NCBI GenBank assembly: GCA_034510155.1
Contig: CM067376.1
Span: forward strand, 223,655,810-223,719,809
Direction: 5' to 3'
DNA length: 64,000 bases
Source of the DNA: Eucriotettix oculatus
Taxonomy: Eukaryota; Arthropoda; Insecta; Orthoptera; Tetrigidae
Shown here: positions 47,001 through 57,146 of the stretch, piece after piece
Layout: every line of letters starts with the position of its first letter
Position numbering within the stretch: position 1 is the first letter of the stretch
Translations under genes and position numbers: made by a program
Notes under the pieces: generated by a model
Database searches by the model: none
What the model saw: only the letters and a program-made list of their open reading frames with translations
What the model was told of the DNA's origin: nothing

Positions 47001-49607
47001 AACCACAGCCCGGGGGCCCTAGTGAACCCTGTGCTACTTTGCTCTACCTTCCATATCCTCCCTTTTCAATTCCCTTCTATGCTATTAAAGGGAAGTTACC
47101 TGTTTCTGGATCATCCTCATGTAGCCTGTTTACACCCGCCCCCCGAAAAAAAAGACCAACGTTTTTGTTGTAGGGTGCTCACCGTTTTTCGCGTTCGTAG
47201 GTATCTACGATTTCCTGAATTATTCAGTACTTTCAAATCAACTCTATCGTGTTCAGTACATCGGGCCTACAAATTAAACCTCTATTTACTTGTCTAATAA
47301 TATTTTTTCATGTACTCTGTGTACACGGAGTTGTCCATTCCAATGAAGGAATTTCAATTTTCGTAGGCTTATTTCTTCAGGAAGAAACAGTTTGCGAACC
47401 TCAATTTTTTTTGTTGTGATTTTACACATAATGATGTAATTACTTTATATATATTATAAGTGGTGAGTGACGTACAACTTACAAATTACATCCTTTCAGA
47501 ATGGGATTTTAAAATTATTTTCAAAGTTACAATATCTTGCAGATAAAAATCTGAAGTTCTACATTTAAAATGTTTTTTAGAATCAAACTACAGTAAAACA
47601 ATTTTCAACTTTGAGATTTATCTCAAAGTGGCATAAGAATTTCTTAAATATAGCAAGAAATGATTGATTTCCCCCTGTACGAAATATTATTATAATAGTT
47701 TAATTATTTAGACACGCTAAACTAAGAAAACTAATTTGATAGCAAGATAATATATTATAAAACAATTTGTGATAAATATTATCGCATTATTATGTAATGT
47801 TTAATTCGAAAAGCGTAATGAAATACAGCAATAATAAAAGTAAATTTAAATAATCATATAAAATGACATTATTTCCCTGAAATAGTTAATTAATACCAAA
47901 CTGTAAAATGTTTTTTTAATGCTGATTTAACAGTGATGATATTTAATATCGTTATTGAAAGTGCGTCTGGTCACCGTGGTGAATTCCAAGCAAGTATGTT
48001 TCTTCGATATATTTTTTTTATTGGCTCCTAAACTTTGCATTCTTTTGTAATGAACTCCTTGTTCCTGGGGGATTGTCAAAATATATGTTTTTGTTTTGAT
48101 CATATACGTTATTCATTTCCGCAACCCATTCATTAGTGGCTTTCATAGATGGATGTAACCATGTCTTTATTTTGAAGTGATACAACTCCTGCAACTTGGT
48201 GAAATTCACTTCCTGCTGATGATGATGTAGTCTGACATTTTAACACAGTTTATGATTGCGTTATAAAACAATAAAATAATGTAGTTCTTTAAATTTTGTG
48301 ATATTAAACGTCCTGCACCCGCTAAAGTGTGACATCAACATCCGCACCATCTATATTAACGCAGGCTTTAGTAGGTACGCTATTTGACGATATATATTCC
48401 GTAACAGTCGTATTTAGTGTATGACCCATGATACGTCTTATTTTTATGTTAGCTTTCGTGTTTTTCATCGCCTCATATATGACAGAACAACATAAAATAA
48501 TTTCTAATAATTCATGAACGTAGACTTTCCTGGTGAACAATCCGGATGAAATCTTCACGGTTAACCAACTGGGTCTTGTTTTTAAAAGAAGACAACGTTT
48601 TCTTCAGGCTGAAGACGGCGGGAGAAAATGGCCGCAGAAACGTTGTGTTCTTTTAAAAACCTGACCCGGTTGGTAAACCGTGAAGATTTTATCCGTAATT
48701 TGAGTTTGAGTATCAATTTAACGGATTCGATTAAATACTTTCCCGGGGTGAGGTAATAATGCAATTGTTGAAACATTCGGTTAAAGAAGCAGCCAATAGA
48801 TTATGCTTGTATTTTTCAACTATTTGAGGAAAATAAAGGTATTTTGAAATAAGTAATGCAGCACCTCAGAGAACAAAAGCCTTCTGGACTTTGTGTCTGA
48901 AGGCTGGTATGAAAACGGAAAGTTTTAAATTTAGTGGTAGATATTGTTTTTGATCGAACAGGATAGCGAAGAAAAATATACTGTTATTTAGCTAATAATA
49001 AATAACGTTAATAAAATGAATCTGTAATTAAACTGAAAACATCTATAGGGTTTTCCAGTAAAGGCGGTTCGATGTTGAAATGGAATAAAACAAGCTGTGT
49101 GTGCGGTAATAACGAAAGGTTTTTTTTTTGAAAAACCCCGCCCTTACTGAAAAGCCCTATATTAGCAGGTGCACTGTTAAATACCTGATATACAGATGTA
49201 ATACCAAGGCTGTAATAGACTGGAACGAAAACGAAACAAACTATGGGATACGCTGCTATAATACCATAGAGTGTCTCCCACATGGCACTCCCTCGGTAAA
49301 ATAATTCTGAAGGATACCCTAAAAAATAGAAGTGTTATGAAGTAAAATACAGGTTTGAACACTCAAAGTAAGGAACATATTCTACCTACTTTTACATATG
49401 ATACTTACCTAGGAAAGACTTTACTCCAAGCATCCCTCTTGCTATGGACATCATCATGGCAAACATAGACACACTGGTGCCAGCCGCGAAAACATAAGCA
49501 GCTTTAGTTCTTTCTTTGCCACTGATAAAGCTCGAGTACAGAGGCACGCTTATAGATATCAGAATTAATATAGTGAAGACAACATAATCGACGATCATGT
49601 CAGCCAT
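34784..49607 (-). CDS. SLC5-family sodium/solute cotransporter (SMCT/SMVT-like), 11 coding exons
   Basis: The product is a plasma-membrane symporter of the SLC5 (SSF) family. It is expected to couple Na+ entry to uptake of a small organic solute such as a monocarboxylate or vitamin; the substrate is not readable from sequence. Coding exons (minus strand): 49607-49409, 49318-49185, 45418-45230, 42436-42279, 41935-41795, 40192-39974, 39843-39725, 39213-39059, 38208-37937, 35341-35241, 35013-34784. All introns are GT..AG, phases agree throughout, and the sum is 1,917 nt (638 aa plus stop), normal for the family. Family signatures are YPSELFYRGSAMWETLYG (residues 68-85), LGITSVYQYLDMRF (104-117), PYWAS, GLKSAIHVDMIQG (177-189), INSLATVTFEDFV (from 353) and SGPLLGVFLLAMIFPCCNW. 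About 13 hydrophobic segments are visible. An acidic loop with three N-glycosylation sequons precedes the last membrane segment, and a hydrophilic tail follows it. All transposon remnants lie in introns, so the gene looks functional. Confidence 0.95.
35241..35341 (-). CDS. SLC5 gene coding exon 10 (residues 529-563), last membrane helix
   Basis: Encodes DGPLDGLYSITYMYYSLIGC and then ITILVGVVVSYMTG, which matches the last SLC5 helix in pattern and place. The acceptor is TTTCAG|TGGCC and the donor is ACTG|GTGAGT, phase 1. It was recovered from splice signals. Confidence 0.93.
35745..36440 (-). pseudogene. Fragment of a repetitive arthropod ORF ('YPCF.C.WDSRA' type), in SLC5 intron 9
   Basis: Reading minus, broken frames give PVPHSAGIPMPVFKEL, then NDLTxGLGVSKNASRLSAKR and LHEKTLIEKEAKEY, then QERGCIKYPCFSCIWDSRAN. 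I recognise this order from multi-copy uncharacterised proteins in arthropod and other invertebrate genomes, where an 'S..LL.SRLKEKNLL' segment precedes 'YTKYPCFLC.WDSRA'. Stops and gaps show it is dead. I am not sure which transposon class, if any, it belongs to. Confidence 0.6.
37060..37200 (-). mobile_element. tRNA-derived SINE fragment in SLC5 intron 9
   Basis: The minus strand carries a near-consensus RNA polymerase III B box GGTTTGAATCC (37,156-37,146) followed by CTGCATGGGAATGGATGATT, as in the SINE at 62.2 kb. It is not a functional tRNA, as no paired acceptor stem is evident. Confidence 0.6.
37937..38208 (-). CDS. SLC5 gene coding exon 9 (residues 439-529), glycosylated loop
   Basis: Encodes a helix (GAASGIILSHIVTLWITFG), then a long acidic, probably extracellular loop. 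The loop holds three N-x-S/T sequons at Asn478, Asn505 and Asn515 and a TEEEVEELEG stretch. The acceptor is ATTCAG|GGAGC and the donor is CCAGA|GTATGT; it ends in phase 2. Confidence 0.93.
39059..39213 (-). CDS. SLC5 gene coding exon 8 (residues 387-438)
   Basis: Encodes GVLYGFVIIGIAFLVALSSG followed by MTSATSGPLLGVFLL and AMIFPCCNWK, two membrane helices with the strongly conserved GPLLG turn and PCCNW end. The acceptor is TTTCAG|GTGTG and the donor is TGGAAA|GTATGT, phase 0. Confidence 0.94.
39725..39843 (-). CDS. SLC5 gene coding exon 7 (residues 347-387), Na+-site helix
   Basis: Encodes SIAVSNINSLATVTFEDFVC and then QIPSFRTISDKHQLYFIKGI. This is the helix that carries the hydroxyl Na+ ligands in SLC5 proteins. 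Here the run reads G-A-L-S-I-A-V-S-N-I-N rather than the usual L-S-T-x-S-(S/T)-x-I-N. The acceptor is TTCCAG|CATAG and the donor is AATAG|GTAAGT, phase 1. The exon was recovered from splice signals. Confidence 0.92.
39974..40192 (-). CDS. SLC5 gene coding exon 6 (residues 274-347)
   Basis: Encodes TLMTNIPFITVLFSLNWIVG, the ANYADCDPLSLGYI loop typical of SLC5 members ('CDP'), and LPGFLGLVMASLFNGAL. The acceptor is TTCCAG|GAC and the donor is CTAAG|GTATTA. The final Ser347 codon is completed by exon 7, so the Na+-site helix is split across the intron. Confidence 0.93.
40808..41434 (-). pseudogene. Decayed mariner-type transposase remnant in SLC5 intron 5
   Basis: The minus strand reads KVMFTFFCDCSDPYLVKLIR then HRTTINTVHYVKT. 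This fits the mariner segment around the second catalytic Asp ('KVM.TVFWD..G.IL..FL..G.TIN...Y'), with the key F-W/C-D position kept as FFCD. Upstream are less clear transposase-like pieces. No full frame and no clear terminal repeats. Confidence 0.55.
41402..41526. repeat. Imperfect hairpin in SLC5 intron 5
   Basis: ATTGAAAAATG..ACACACCACACAAACCAGGTGA pairs with an inverted copy ending at about 41,526 (right arm core TCACCTGGTTTTTGTGGTGT). It lies at the edge of the mariner remnant. Confidence 0.65.
41795..41935 (-). CDS. SLC5 gene coding exon 5 (residues 227-274)
   Basis: Encodes FDLDPTIRVATVSAIFGQ and then SIFGCQQNFVQRYMSMDSQK, the family's helix followed by the 'CQQ..VQRY' segment. The acceptor is TTTCAG|CTTTG and the donor is ACAAG|GTAAGT. 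This exon is too short on its own to stand out as an ORF; it was found from the splice signals and protein homology. Confidence 0.93.
42279..42436 (-). CDS. SLC5 gene coding exon 4 (residues 175-227)
   Basis: Encodes GGLKSAIHVDMIQGLVMIAC, the fifth core helix, and an extracellular loop rich in charged residues (IDVPGGVKDVFEIPSERDR). The acceptor is TTACAG|GGAGG and the donor is TTTGA|GTATGT. The last codon is split 2+1 with exon 5 and gives Asp227. Confidence 0.93.
42870..44975 (+). mobile_element. RTE-like LINE remnant in SLC5 intron 3, antisense to the gene
   Basis: Reads RSLLDMRSERGVDIGSDLGV (end of the endonuclease domain). It then has AFRIELKNYYQEL, VLIDFEKAFDVV (reverse transcriptase, near 44,030), LEDLDFADNLSLL (catalytic box, near 44,250) and KLIGHTLRKGNEAIEREALN followed by WNPQGKRKGLRPKQPRQR, the C-terminal signature of RTE-type elements. 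The 5' part is missing, much of the reverse transcriptase is deleted, and stops are frequent. The end lies near NRTRWRCIVDALCS. Confidence 0.88.
45230..45418 (-). CDS. SLC5 gene coding exon 3 (residues 112-174)
   Basis: Begins YLDMRFKSNLVRCLASFTYV and runs through two membrane helices to VIFTLM. The acceptor is GTTCCAG|TATC and the donor is AATG|GTAAGT; phase is 0 at both ends (63 codons). It continues directly into GGLKSAI of exon 4, as expected for the family. Confidence 0.94.
45440..46660. other. SLC5 intron 2, unrecognised part
   Basis: No repeat match or coding signal. A locally GC-rich patch lies at 46,190-46,270. Confidence 0.4.
46671..47154 (+). mobile_element. Family D retroposon, 5'-truncated, 7-bp target duplication, in SLC5 intron 2
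   Basis: Starts inside the family at CGGGGCTCACCTGACTATGT and ends in an A run. It is bounded by ACCAACG at 46,664-46,670 and 47,155-47,161. The 5' truncation and A tail point to reverse-transcription-driven insertion. Confidence 0.85.
47165..48510. other. SLC5 intron 2, unrecognised part
   Basis: AT-rich. Short minus ORFs at 48,018-48,209 and 48,322-48,558 have no recognisable motif. Confidence 0.4.
48513..48700. repeat. Penelope-type hairpin (solo terminal repeats) in SLC5 intron 2
   Basis: Same arm sequence as the element at 19.1-20.1 kb (CCGGATGAAATCTTCACGGT), with a left arm at 48,513-48,598 and an inverted arm at 48,628-48,695. The short spacer holds CTGAAGA (48,609-48,615), a GCGG/CCGC stem and GAAAC (48,637-48,641). 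No protein-coding part remains. Confidence 0.75.
49185..49318 (-). CDS. SLC5 gene coding exon 2 (residues 67-111)
   Basis: Encodes the highly conserved YPSELFYRGSAMWETLYG segment and the next helix, ending LGITSVYQ. The acceptor is TTTTTTAG|GG after a 90-nt intron, and the donor is CAG|GTATTT. It ends in phase 0. The exon is separated from exon 3 by a 3.8-kb repeat-bearing intron. Confidence 0.93.
49409..49607 (-). CDS. SLC5 gene coding exon 1 (residues 1-66)
   Basis: Starts at ATG (MADMIVDYVV) and encodes the first membrane segment (about residues 5-27). It then encodes the first core helix, ending ARGMLGVKSFLG. The donor is CTAG|GTAAGT and the exon ends in phase 1. The ATG is chosen because it is the only one before the family-typical N-terminus and lies 13 nt after a splice acceptor. 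Confidence 0.93.
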
Positions 49608-49650
49608 CTTTCAAAAGTTTCTGAAAAAAAAATAGCCACATTAAATCTTA
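49608..49650 (-). other. 5' UTR end of SLC5 exon 1 and a strong upstream splice acceptor
   Basis: Reading minus, a run of T bases followed by CAG (49623-49621) lies 13 nt before the ATG. This is a textbook polypyrimidine tract plus acceptor, so the start codon sits in an internal exon and at least one non-coding first exon lies to the right. I could not fix that exon or the promoter. GTAAGT-type donors on this strand near 50.09 kb and 53.55 kb are only possibilities. Confidence 0.6.
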
Positions 49651-49659
49651 AATGAAACA

Positions 49660-52600
49660 CCAAACACAAAGAATTTGTTGTTAATATTAATTAAATATCC
49701 ACAATGGTATTTTTCTGAAGGCTGACTACAAAGTATTAATCTCAGAATCAGAGACTGTTACTCTTAATGCACTTTTAACACCATCTGTGTGAAAGAACAC
49801 ATTTTCTCCTGTCCCGTTTACGGTTTATAAACAACAGATTAGCTTTATATACTTTTCGTGTGACGGAAACCGTCCATTAATGAAGATCTCTTCGAAAAGC
49901 AATCGTAATTCACCATTAAAATCATCACGTCAAAGAACTCTCATTACGTTTACTAAGATTTTTATAACGACAGTATTACAACATTTTTGTTGACTATTTC
50001 TTATAATAGAATTATAAGATTCGTTACAAGAAATATTTTTGTAGTAAACAAGACCGAACAATTTAGTGATACTTCATAGGTAACTTACATAATAGATTAT
50101 CGGCTATTGGAAAATTTAATATTTTCACAATAGGCGAGAAAATTTTGTTGTTACCTACGACCTAGAGTTGTACTCACAAATATGTATTTTTACAATAATA
50201 AACGTCACGAAATATTAGTTCCCGTCATAGAGAAACTGTAAAAATTTGCCGTCATACAGTTATAAATTTATAATGGCTTTCAGTTAATCGAAATGTTGGG
50301 ATATCAAACTGCTTAGAAGAAATGCTAAATTTAAATCACATTGCCAATAATATGATGAAGAGCCAACGTATTTGCTGAAGTGTAAGAGAGCGAAGTCAAA
50401 ACTCTTAACGAAAATTATATTGTTTATATAGTTTGTAATGAACTCATAACTAGGACTGCGGAGGATTCTTTGTGTGGCCGGAAGTTTCTTCTTCGGACAA
50501 AAGCGAAAGACCTTTTTTCTCAGACAACCCTGAAGACGATCGGTGCCAAATTCAAGGCAGTTTTACTTCTGTCAATTCGAAGGTACGCATAGCTAATTAC
50601 TACTGTGTAACTAACTAGAATTGGGCGAACACATTTGCTCGCATCCGCCTGCTGAAATTTCCCATTGGTTGGAATTCTGAAAAATTCAGCCAATTGAAGT
50701 TATTTAAAATTGATGCTGATTGGCTGTTAGAAGATGAGGAAATTGTAAAGAAACAGCCCTGAGATGAGATGGCTAGAAGTTTTTGGTGCAGCGTATTAGT
50801 AAATTGCGGACCGCGAGCCAGGGCAAAAGCGAACTTTTAAATTCCTGGTATTTTAAGGTAAAAGTGACCAAGAGGAGGTGTAGATGTCTCGACAATTCCT
50901 GTCCAAGTAGTGACTTGCTAATGAGAGACAGCAGACAGAACGTCATAGCCCTTACGTCCCGACGAAGTTTCAACAAGAGGTATCACAACCCGGCGCCTCT
51001 CCCATGAATTTTACCACAAGCAGACCGTCAAAACCGCCATATAAGAAAATAGCTGCAGCCTTCGGACGGTATCGTTTCTATAGTGTCACATTGCCTTTCC
51101 TATTTGCCAAGAAAATGAGCTTAATTTAGGTTCACCACACAGGAGTTTGATTGTAAATTTAGAGTGCTTTACCGTTTTCATTTAATTCATCTTGTTTGCT
51201 TTCATAAAATTTCATTACTAACCCACATTTTGTTAATTAAATGTTGAATGTTGATTTTAAATTCAATTAATTATTTTTATATATTTTACATCAAATTAAA
51301 ACCATTAATATTAATGAATATTACAAATTAGCTTCCATCAACAAGGGGCTTGCATAAAATATAATTAAATAAATATTAGAAATGGCTTACAACAGTGGGG
51401 ATTAATAAAATTATAATTAATTAAATATTACATGTTTAAAGAAATATTGAAATATAACTTATTTGTGCAGTACTATTTACGAGGAAGACTGATCAAAGTA
51501 TTGCGGTACCATAATCGCAACAATTTATTATCTAAACTGATTTTTGTTTGTAAGTAGTTTAAACCTTGAGAATCGGACGATTGTACGGTGATATTTGAAT
51601 TAAAACTAATTAATTTTGTTATGTTTTGTGAAGAAAAGAATGGCTTGTTTTCGAAAAGAGACAAAATATAATATTCAGTTCATCATAATTAGTTTCATAC
51701 TGACCCAAGGAAATAAAGAATAAATAACTGAATACATCGACCAAATCTGTCAGAAATATATTTGAACAAACAATAGAAACCGCTTCACGTGGAATAAATT
51801 TTCACGTAATTGTGTTATAGATATTCAGTTTATAAAATATGGTTTTCTTGGAATACAGTATATATATAGGCTTATAAAATGTATATTTGAACCTAAATGG
51901 TTCCAAGAAAAGAAACAATACGTCGAGCTCGACTTCAGTCATTTTGTTTTCTTCTAGAGAATGTATGGACTGAATAAAAAGTTCTCGGGAATTCACCCGG
52001 GTTATATCATTTGAAAACGGAAATCCCGATAACATCTTATTCGGTCATTTTTTTTATTTTCTTAAAAAATTGACAATTTATGCTGGTGTACTATTTTAAT
52101 GAAGTCAGACAAATAAATGACTATACATTTTTTATGAATAATTATAAAATCAATCTTGGAAAACCATCTGAAGTAATCGAAGACTTCGTTCTCTACTTTC
52201 ACTGGCAGGCGGCCACTAATTATACCTCTTCTAAATTGACATATTTTATAATAACATGTGTAGAGAGACTGGATGCTATCTGCAGCGTCCTTTCCGGGAT
52301 CCGTGGACCGGATCCCCTAATGGCGGCACATCATTGAATTCTCGGAAACTAATGTCACGGGTGTCCGGTGTGACGCGCGTCACGGAAGTTGCAATATTGG
52401 CGCCGAGCTAATGACCGAACACCGCCAAAATTACTTTTGAAAGGATAAATAACGTTTGGAAGAATTATGAGACGATATAATTCTTCAACTTTTCACAATT
52501 GGTTGTAAGCCAAGAGGTGGGATGTGACGAAATACGTATGTATGAATGTATATGCGCGTGTAACTATACATCATTTAAGCTCATTTATTTTTATGGTAAA

Positions 52601-52835
52601 ACCTTGTGTTGCTTACAGTCACTTTTGACTCTGCTGCTGTCTTCTGAATATCCACATAAATCTATAAAATGACGCCGTTTAAGTCATTTTCATTCACCGA
52701 CAGTCTTTTAATTTACGAACCCTCGTCTCATGAAGCCAATCTTACCCCAAGTGATCTTTCTTAATTTGTATAGTAAATTTATTCTATAGGACATTTCATT
52801 GGTGCAGACATGGGAGTATAGAAATTAATTTCTAA
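49660..52835. other. Upstream region of the SLC5 gene, nothing firmly recognised
   Basis: Expected to hold the SLC5 leader exon or promoter, but no clear promoter elements were found. Small ORFs around 50.78-51.0 and 52.08-52.34 kb have no recognisable domains. Confidence 0.35.
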
Positions 52836-52839
52836 CTCG

Positions 52840-53345
52840 TATAGAGGTAACAGGCTACATGAGAGTGCGTGATCTATAAACAGACAATACCATAGGAAGG
52901 GAATTGAAAAGGGGGGAGTGTGGAAGGCAGGGCAAGGTAGCCAAGTGTTGACTAGGGTCCTCGAGCTATATTTTAAAGGTCCTACCCAGTGTATCACCTA
53001 AAAGAGATGCAGGGAAACCCTAGAAAACCTGCATCAGGTAGGTCGGGCTTTGGGAAATATTCTAACGCCCTTCCGAATGACGGGAGATGAATTTGCTGCG
53101 GGGTCACAGCATTCCGTTCTCAGTGTCTCCAACGGGTTTAGGAGGCAGTTAGCCGACTGTACCAATGGGATCAGCGGACAATTCTTACAGCATGCCCAAG
53201 TACATACACCTTACAAAATATAGTAAGGTGGCTGAAAATGTGAGAACCTTGTAAAAACGAAGAGAGTTCGAGGCATCCCCAAAGGTGAATCAGCAGTCAG
53301 TCTGAGTAGAAATAACTGCAGGTGAAAGCTCTCACAGGCTTCTGT
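52840..53345 (-). mobile_element. Family D retroposon, inverted copy
   Basis: The reverse complement matches D: GATCCCATTGGTACAGTCGG, GAATGCTGTGACCCCGCAGC, CCTGATGCAGGTTTTCTAGG and TATCACCTAAAAG in complement. It is more diverged than the 46 and 57 kb copies. Confidence 0.78.
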
Positions 53346-53349
53346 CGTA

Positions 53350-55470
53350 TTAGGTAACCAACAATTTGTCGAGCGCAATATATAAACAGTTCGAGAAAAA
53401 CAAAATGCATGCAACAGCATAGTAAATAACTTAAATAGTAGATCGAGTTCGACCAGTTTAGAATGAAAGGTCGAGAATATTATATACTTAAGTTTTAGCG
53501 GTATAGTTCTCACTCCTTACAAATTATTTAGTAAAAATAACCAACAACATTGGACACTTACGACACTTGACTTCGAAGACTTCAGGTACATGTAGAGCAG
53601 AGTGTAAGGTATTATTTGTGATTTACGGTGCGAAGAATTCTGTTCTGATCTCCTGCACGCACTGCAACACTCCCTTAAACTGAACAATCAAACGAGTTGG
53701 AGTTTTGCACAAGACCATTAGAAACGACTAATAAGCAAGTAAGGTGTGTATCCGTGACCAAACTGGAAACTCACTCTAAAATAGACCGAAGAAACTTGTA
53801 TAATAATATTATCACTCCGTAAAGGGACTGCATTGAAACGTAACACGTCAAATTTTTCTCGCCAGTGGATATAAGTTATTACATTGAAATTGACTACCTT
53901 TGCATGAGTTAATGATGCAATAAATTCTGAGGAGTTCAAATATTACAGGATGAATTGGTCGTGCTGTAAAACGTCTGAATGTTTGAATGCTACAGGTGAC
54001 GTTCGCGTATACAGCAAGCGATGTAGTTTTCCCATTTGTGACCAAGTGAAGTTGTAAAGATCGCATGTATGCTAGCTGGACCGTTATCTTTTTACGACTG
54101 GCTGTTGCTTCGACGTCACAACAAGAAAGTTATCCAATATTAACACAACAGCTTCAGAATTTCCAACGAAAGAGAGAAAAGCACAAGGTTGCATTTAAAT
54201 GATATTTAAAATAACACTACACTATGACTGGAAAAAATCCCTATCCATAAACTGATTTTCCACTCATTTATGTAAACTACTACTTTCAATTGATTACAAG
54301 TCTGTTCATAACAAAATATCGATTCCAGGTTACTAGGAATCGGTAATGAGGTGACAGTTTTGGAGAAAGATAGACGAAAATGTTGTCCTAAGTTGACGGC
54401 AGAGTTAAATCTTGGAACGTCGTAGAACAACGGCACTTCACGTGTGAATTATTCAACAGCTAATCCCTTCTTAACTATAAAATTGTTTTTTCTCCACTCT
54501 GAGAATTAAAAAAATAGACCTGTATGATTTAGTAATATAGGTTTTAATATTATTATGATCTATTTAATTTATTATTTTCGTGTGAGAAAAATCCGAAATC
54601 GGAATTATGGAAACCAGACGGTCATCGTTAAGAGTACGCTAGCTTTTGTCTGGATTAGTGGCTAAGAGTATTTTAGAAACGGATAAAAACCGAAACTTAC
54701 AAACCACACGCAACTCCAGAGTTTGTTGACCTCTTGAGAGATGGTTTAACGCGTAATGTTTACAGGTTGAGCAGAACTCCACTGAGAAGCTTTCAGAGGT
54801 TTTTAAAGAGCAATAATGTAATTATGATTTATTCGGTTTGTTAGCGCTATCGCCCTTGATTGTATGAAAATACAATCTCAGGAGTGAAACAACAAAAACG
54901 TACAACACACAACGCAGAGTAATGCAACAACAAGTACTTTTATTACAGTACTCTCAAACTGTTCTGTACAGAACTTTCCTTTTTAGGTAATGTCCAACCT
55001 GATCATGACAAAGTGTGTAGTGATTGTCTTACACGCTGAAGAATTTAAGGAGTTTGGCGTACTGATTCCGCGGCTGCGACAACCGCAGGTTTAGTGCAAA
55101 TATCGAATTAGTCTCGTAAACTACGCTCTTCAGATGCCCCAGAAGAAGAAGTCCTTTGATGTCACGTCTGATGACCGAGATGGCCCTGGAACAGGAACAC
55201 CGCATTCAATCCATTTTCATCCTTCAATGCGGTTTCTAACTTCAAGCCTGTCATGTTGTCAAGATGACGAATTCTTAGAAACATTTGCACTGTTATGCAC
55301 TATTTTTAGTGCAATGCACATACAAAGCTAATCATGACAAGAAACCAAACTATTAAGAGCCGCTGTGTGGGTCCCTCATACCAACCTCTGATAGACGGAG
55401 GAGTTCTGGTTTACCCTCTATAAAATAGTTGAAAAAAAACTTATAGTCAACGAGTATAATCATTACACAG
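53350..55470. other. No recognised gene
   Basis: Several 60-100-codon ORFs on the minus strand are compatible with chance. No match to other repeats in the window. Confidence 0.4.
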
Positions 55471-55477
55471 ATTTGGT

Positions 55478-56240
55478 TGTCGTTGTGGTATTCAGTCCTA
55501 AGACTGGTGTGCTGCAACCCTCCATGCTAACCTATCTTGCGCAAGCCTTTTCATTTCATTATAACTAGCACAACCAACATTCCTAATGTGCTTAGCGTAT
55601 TCCATCCTTGGCCTCGCTCATCTGTTCTTACCCCACGCACTTCCCTCTAATGCTATTTTTACAAGACCCTCGTGTCTTAAAACGTAGCCTATTAATACAT
55701 CCCTTCTCTTAGTCAACGTCCTCCATATTGTTCGCTTTTCCCCTATTCTATTTAGAACTTCCTCGTTTGTGATTCTATCCACCCATCTGATATTCAGCAT
55801 TCGCCTATGACACCACATTTCCCTTTCCTCAACTCCTATCGTCCACGTTTCGCACCCATATAAACGCCACGCTCCATACGAAAATTTTTAGCAACGATTT
55901 CCTAATATTCACACTTATATTACCCGTAAGAAAATACCTCTTTTCCTTGCCAGTGCTATCCTACTCTTTATGTCTACTATACTTCTACCATCCCTAGTTA
56001 TTACGCTTTCCAAAAGCAGAATTTCTTAACTTTCGTCAAAATATCCCTTCCCAACCTAACACCCTTTGTTATTCCACTGTTTCCCATACTACACTCCATT
56101 ACCTTGTTTTTTCCTCTACTTATCCTCATATTGAAGTCTTTCTTCAGGACTCCGTTCATGCCATTTATTACGGTTTCCAAGTCTTCTTCTGACTCCCTAA
56201 TACGACAATATCGTCGGCAAAGCGCAAGGTTTTCTATATA
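55478..56240 (-). mobile_element. LINE-A, 5'-truncated at the catalytic box
   Basis: The minus strand reads from TLRFADDIVVLG (start, near 56,225) to MWCHRRMLNIRWVDRITNEE, EKRTIWRTLTKRRDVLIGYV and LRHEGLVKIALEGSAWGKNR. It ends ACCAGTCTTAGGACTGAATACC. Frameshifts occur in the middle, but the last 65 codons are open. Confidence 0.85.
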
Positions 56241-56429
56241 AAAGTTAAACAGATGAATTTGGATATATTTAAAACTGTAATGTTACTTTGAGATATTGAG
56301 TGCATTGCTTTTCAAAGTACAACTGTTTTAGATATGAAAATATTAATATAAAGATAAATTTATTTTACTTACATTTAAAATTTAATATGTAATTACTTAG
56401 ATGCTTTTGTAATATAGAATGTGCCGGTC

Positions 56430-56535
56430 TTCTGTGGTTCGAGTCCTGGCGGCACGACGACAGTGAGTTTGGTCGTCGAAACGTCGCTTAATAATTACTT
56501 GACCCGGATGGAATCCTGAGAACTTTGCATATTTT
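56430..56535 (+). repeat. B-box-like sequence and Penelope-type hairpin, degenerate
   Basis: GGTTCGAGTCC (56,436-56,446) fits an RNA polymerase III B box. It is followed by CGACGA..TCGTCG, GAAACGTCG and GACCCGGATGGAATCC. The last phrases resemble the Penelope arm GACCCGGTTGG..AACCG. The expected CTGANGA is present only as CTGGCGG. Confidence 0.4.
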
Positions 56536-56539
56536 ATGT

Positions 56540-57120
56540 AATTTTTGCAGGGAATCTACAGCAAATACTGCGTCACTGTCTGCTTGTGTGAGGTTATGTT
56601 GATTTTTAAGACATTACATTTTTTATGGGGAAGCAAATGGAATTTGAATTGAAGCCCAAATTACACCTTACCTGATTATCTTTAAAATACGACATTCCAT
56701 AAATACCCAATTTAAAGTGTCGTTAGCCAAAAACGATGTCATTTCTCCTCAAGAGCTGCCGCGTCTAATTGACGTCGTTATGCAATGAATAAAACTCAGT
56801 CAACTATTTAATGTAAGAAAACAAAAGTGTTTTGAGAATGGGCACAACAACGCTCTAAGCATATATCCTTCCTCCTAATTTACGGACTACCTTAATAATG
56901 TATTTTTTTCCAGACAGACTTACTTTCGATTCGGAATTACAAGCGACGCAAATATATATTCCAAGAACGACTCAACTGCCTTAGAAAACCACGATACTTG
57001 AATTTTCCGATGTTCATTATTTCATAGGGAAAGGAAATAAAATATTGATCATTTTCGGTCAGTATGGCGTCCATCATCATTAACACTTTCCTGGTTCTCA
57101 AGAAAATGTGTTTATACATA
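56540..57120. other. No recognised feature
   Basis: AT-rich, with one chance ORF at 56,937-57,119 minus. Confidence 0.4.
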
Positions 57121-57146
57121 TACGGCAGGAAATGACATTGTCAGGT

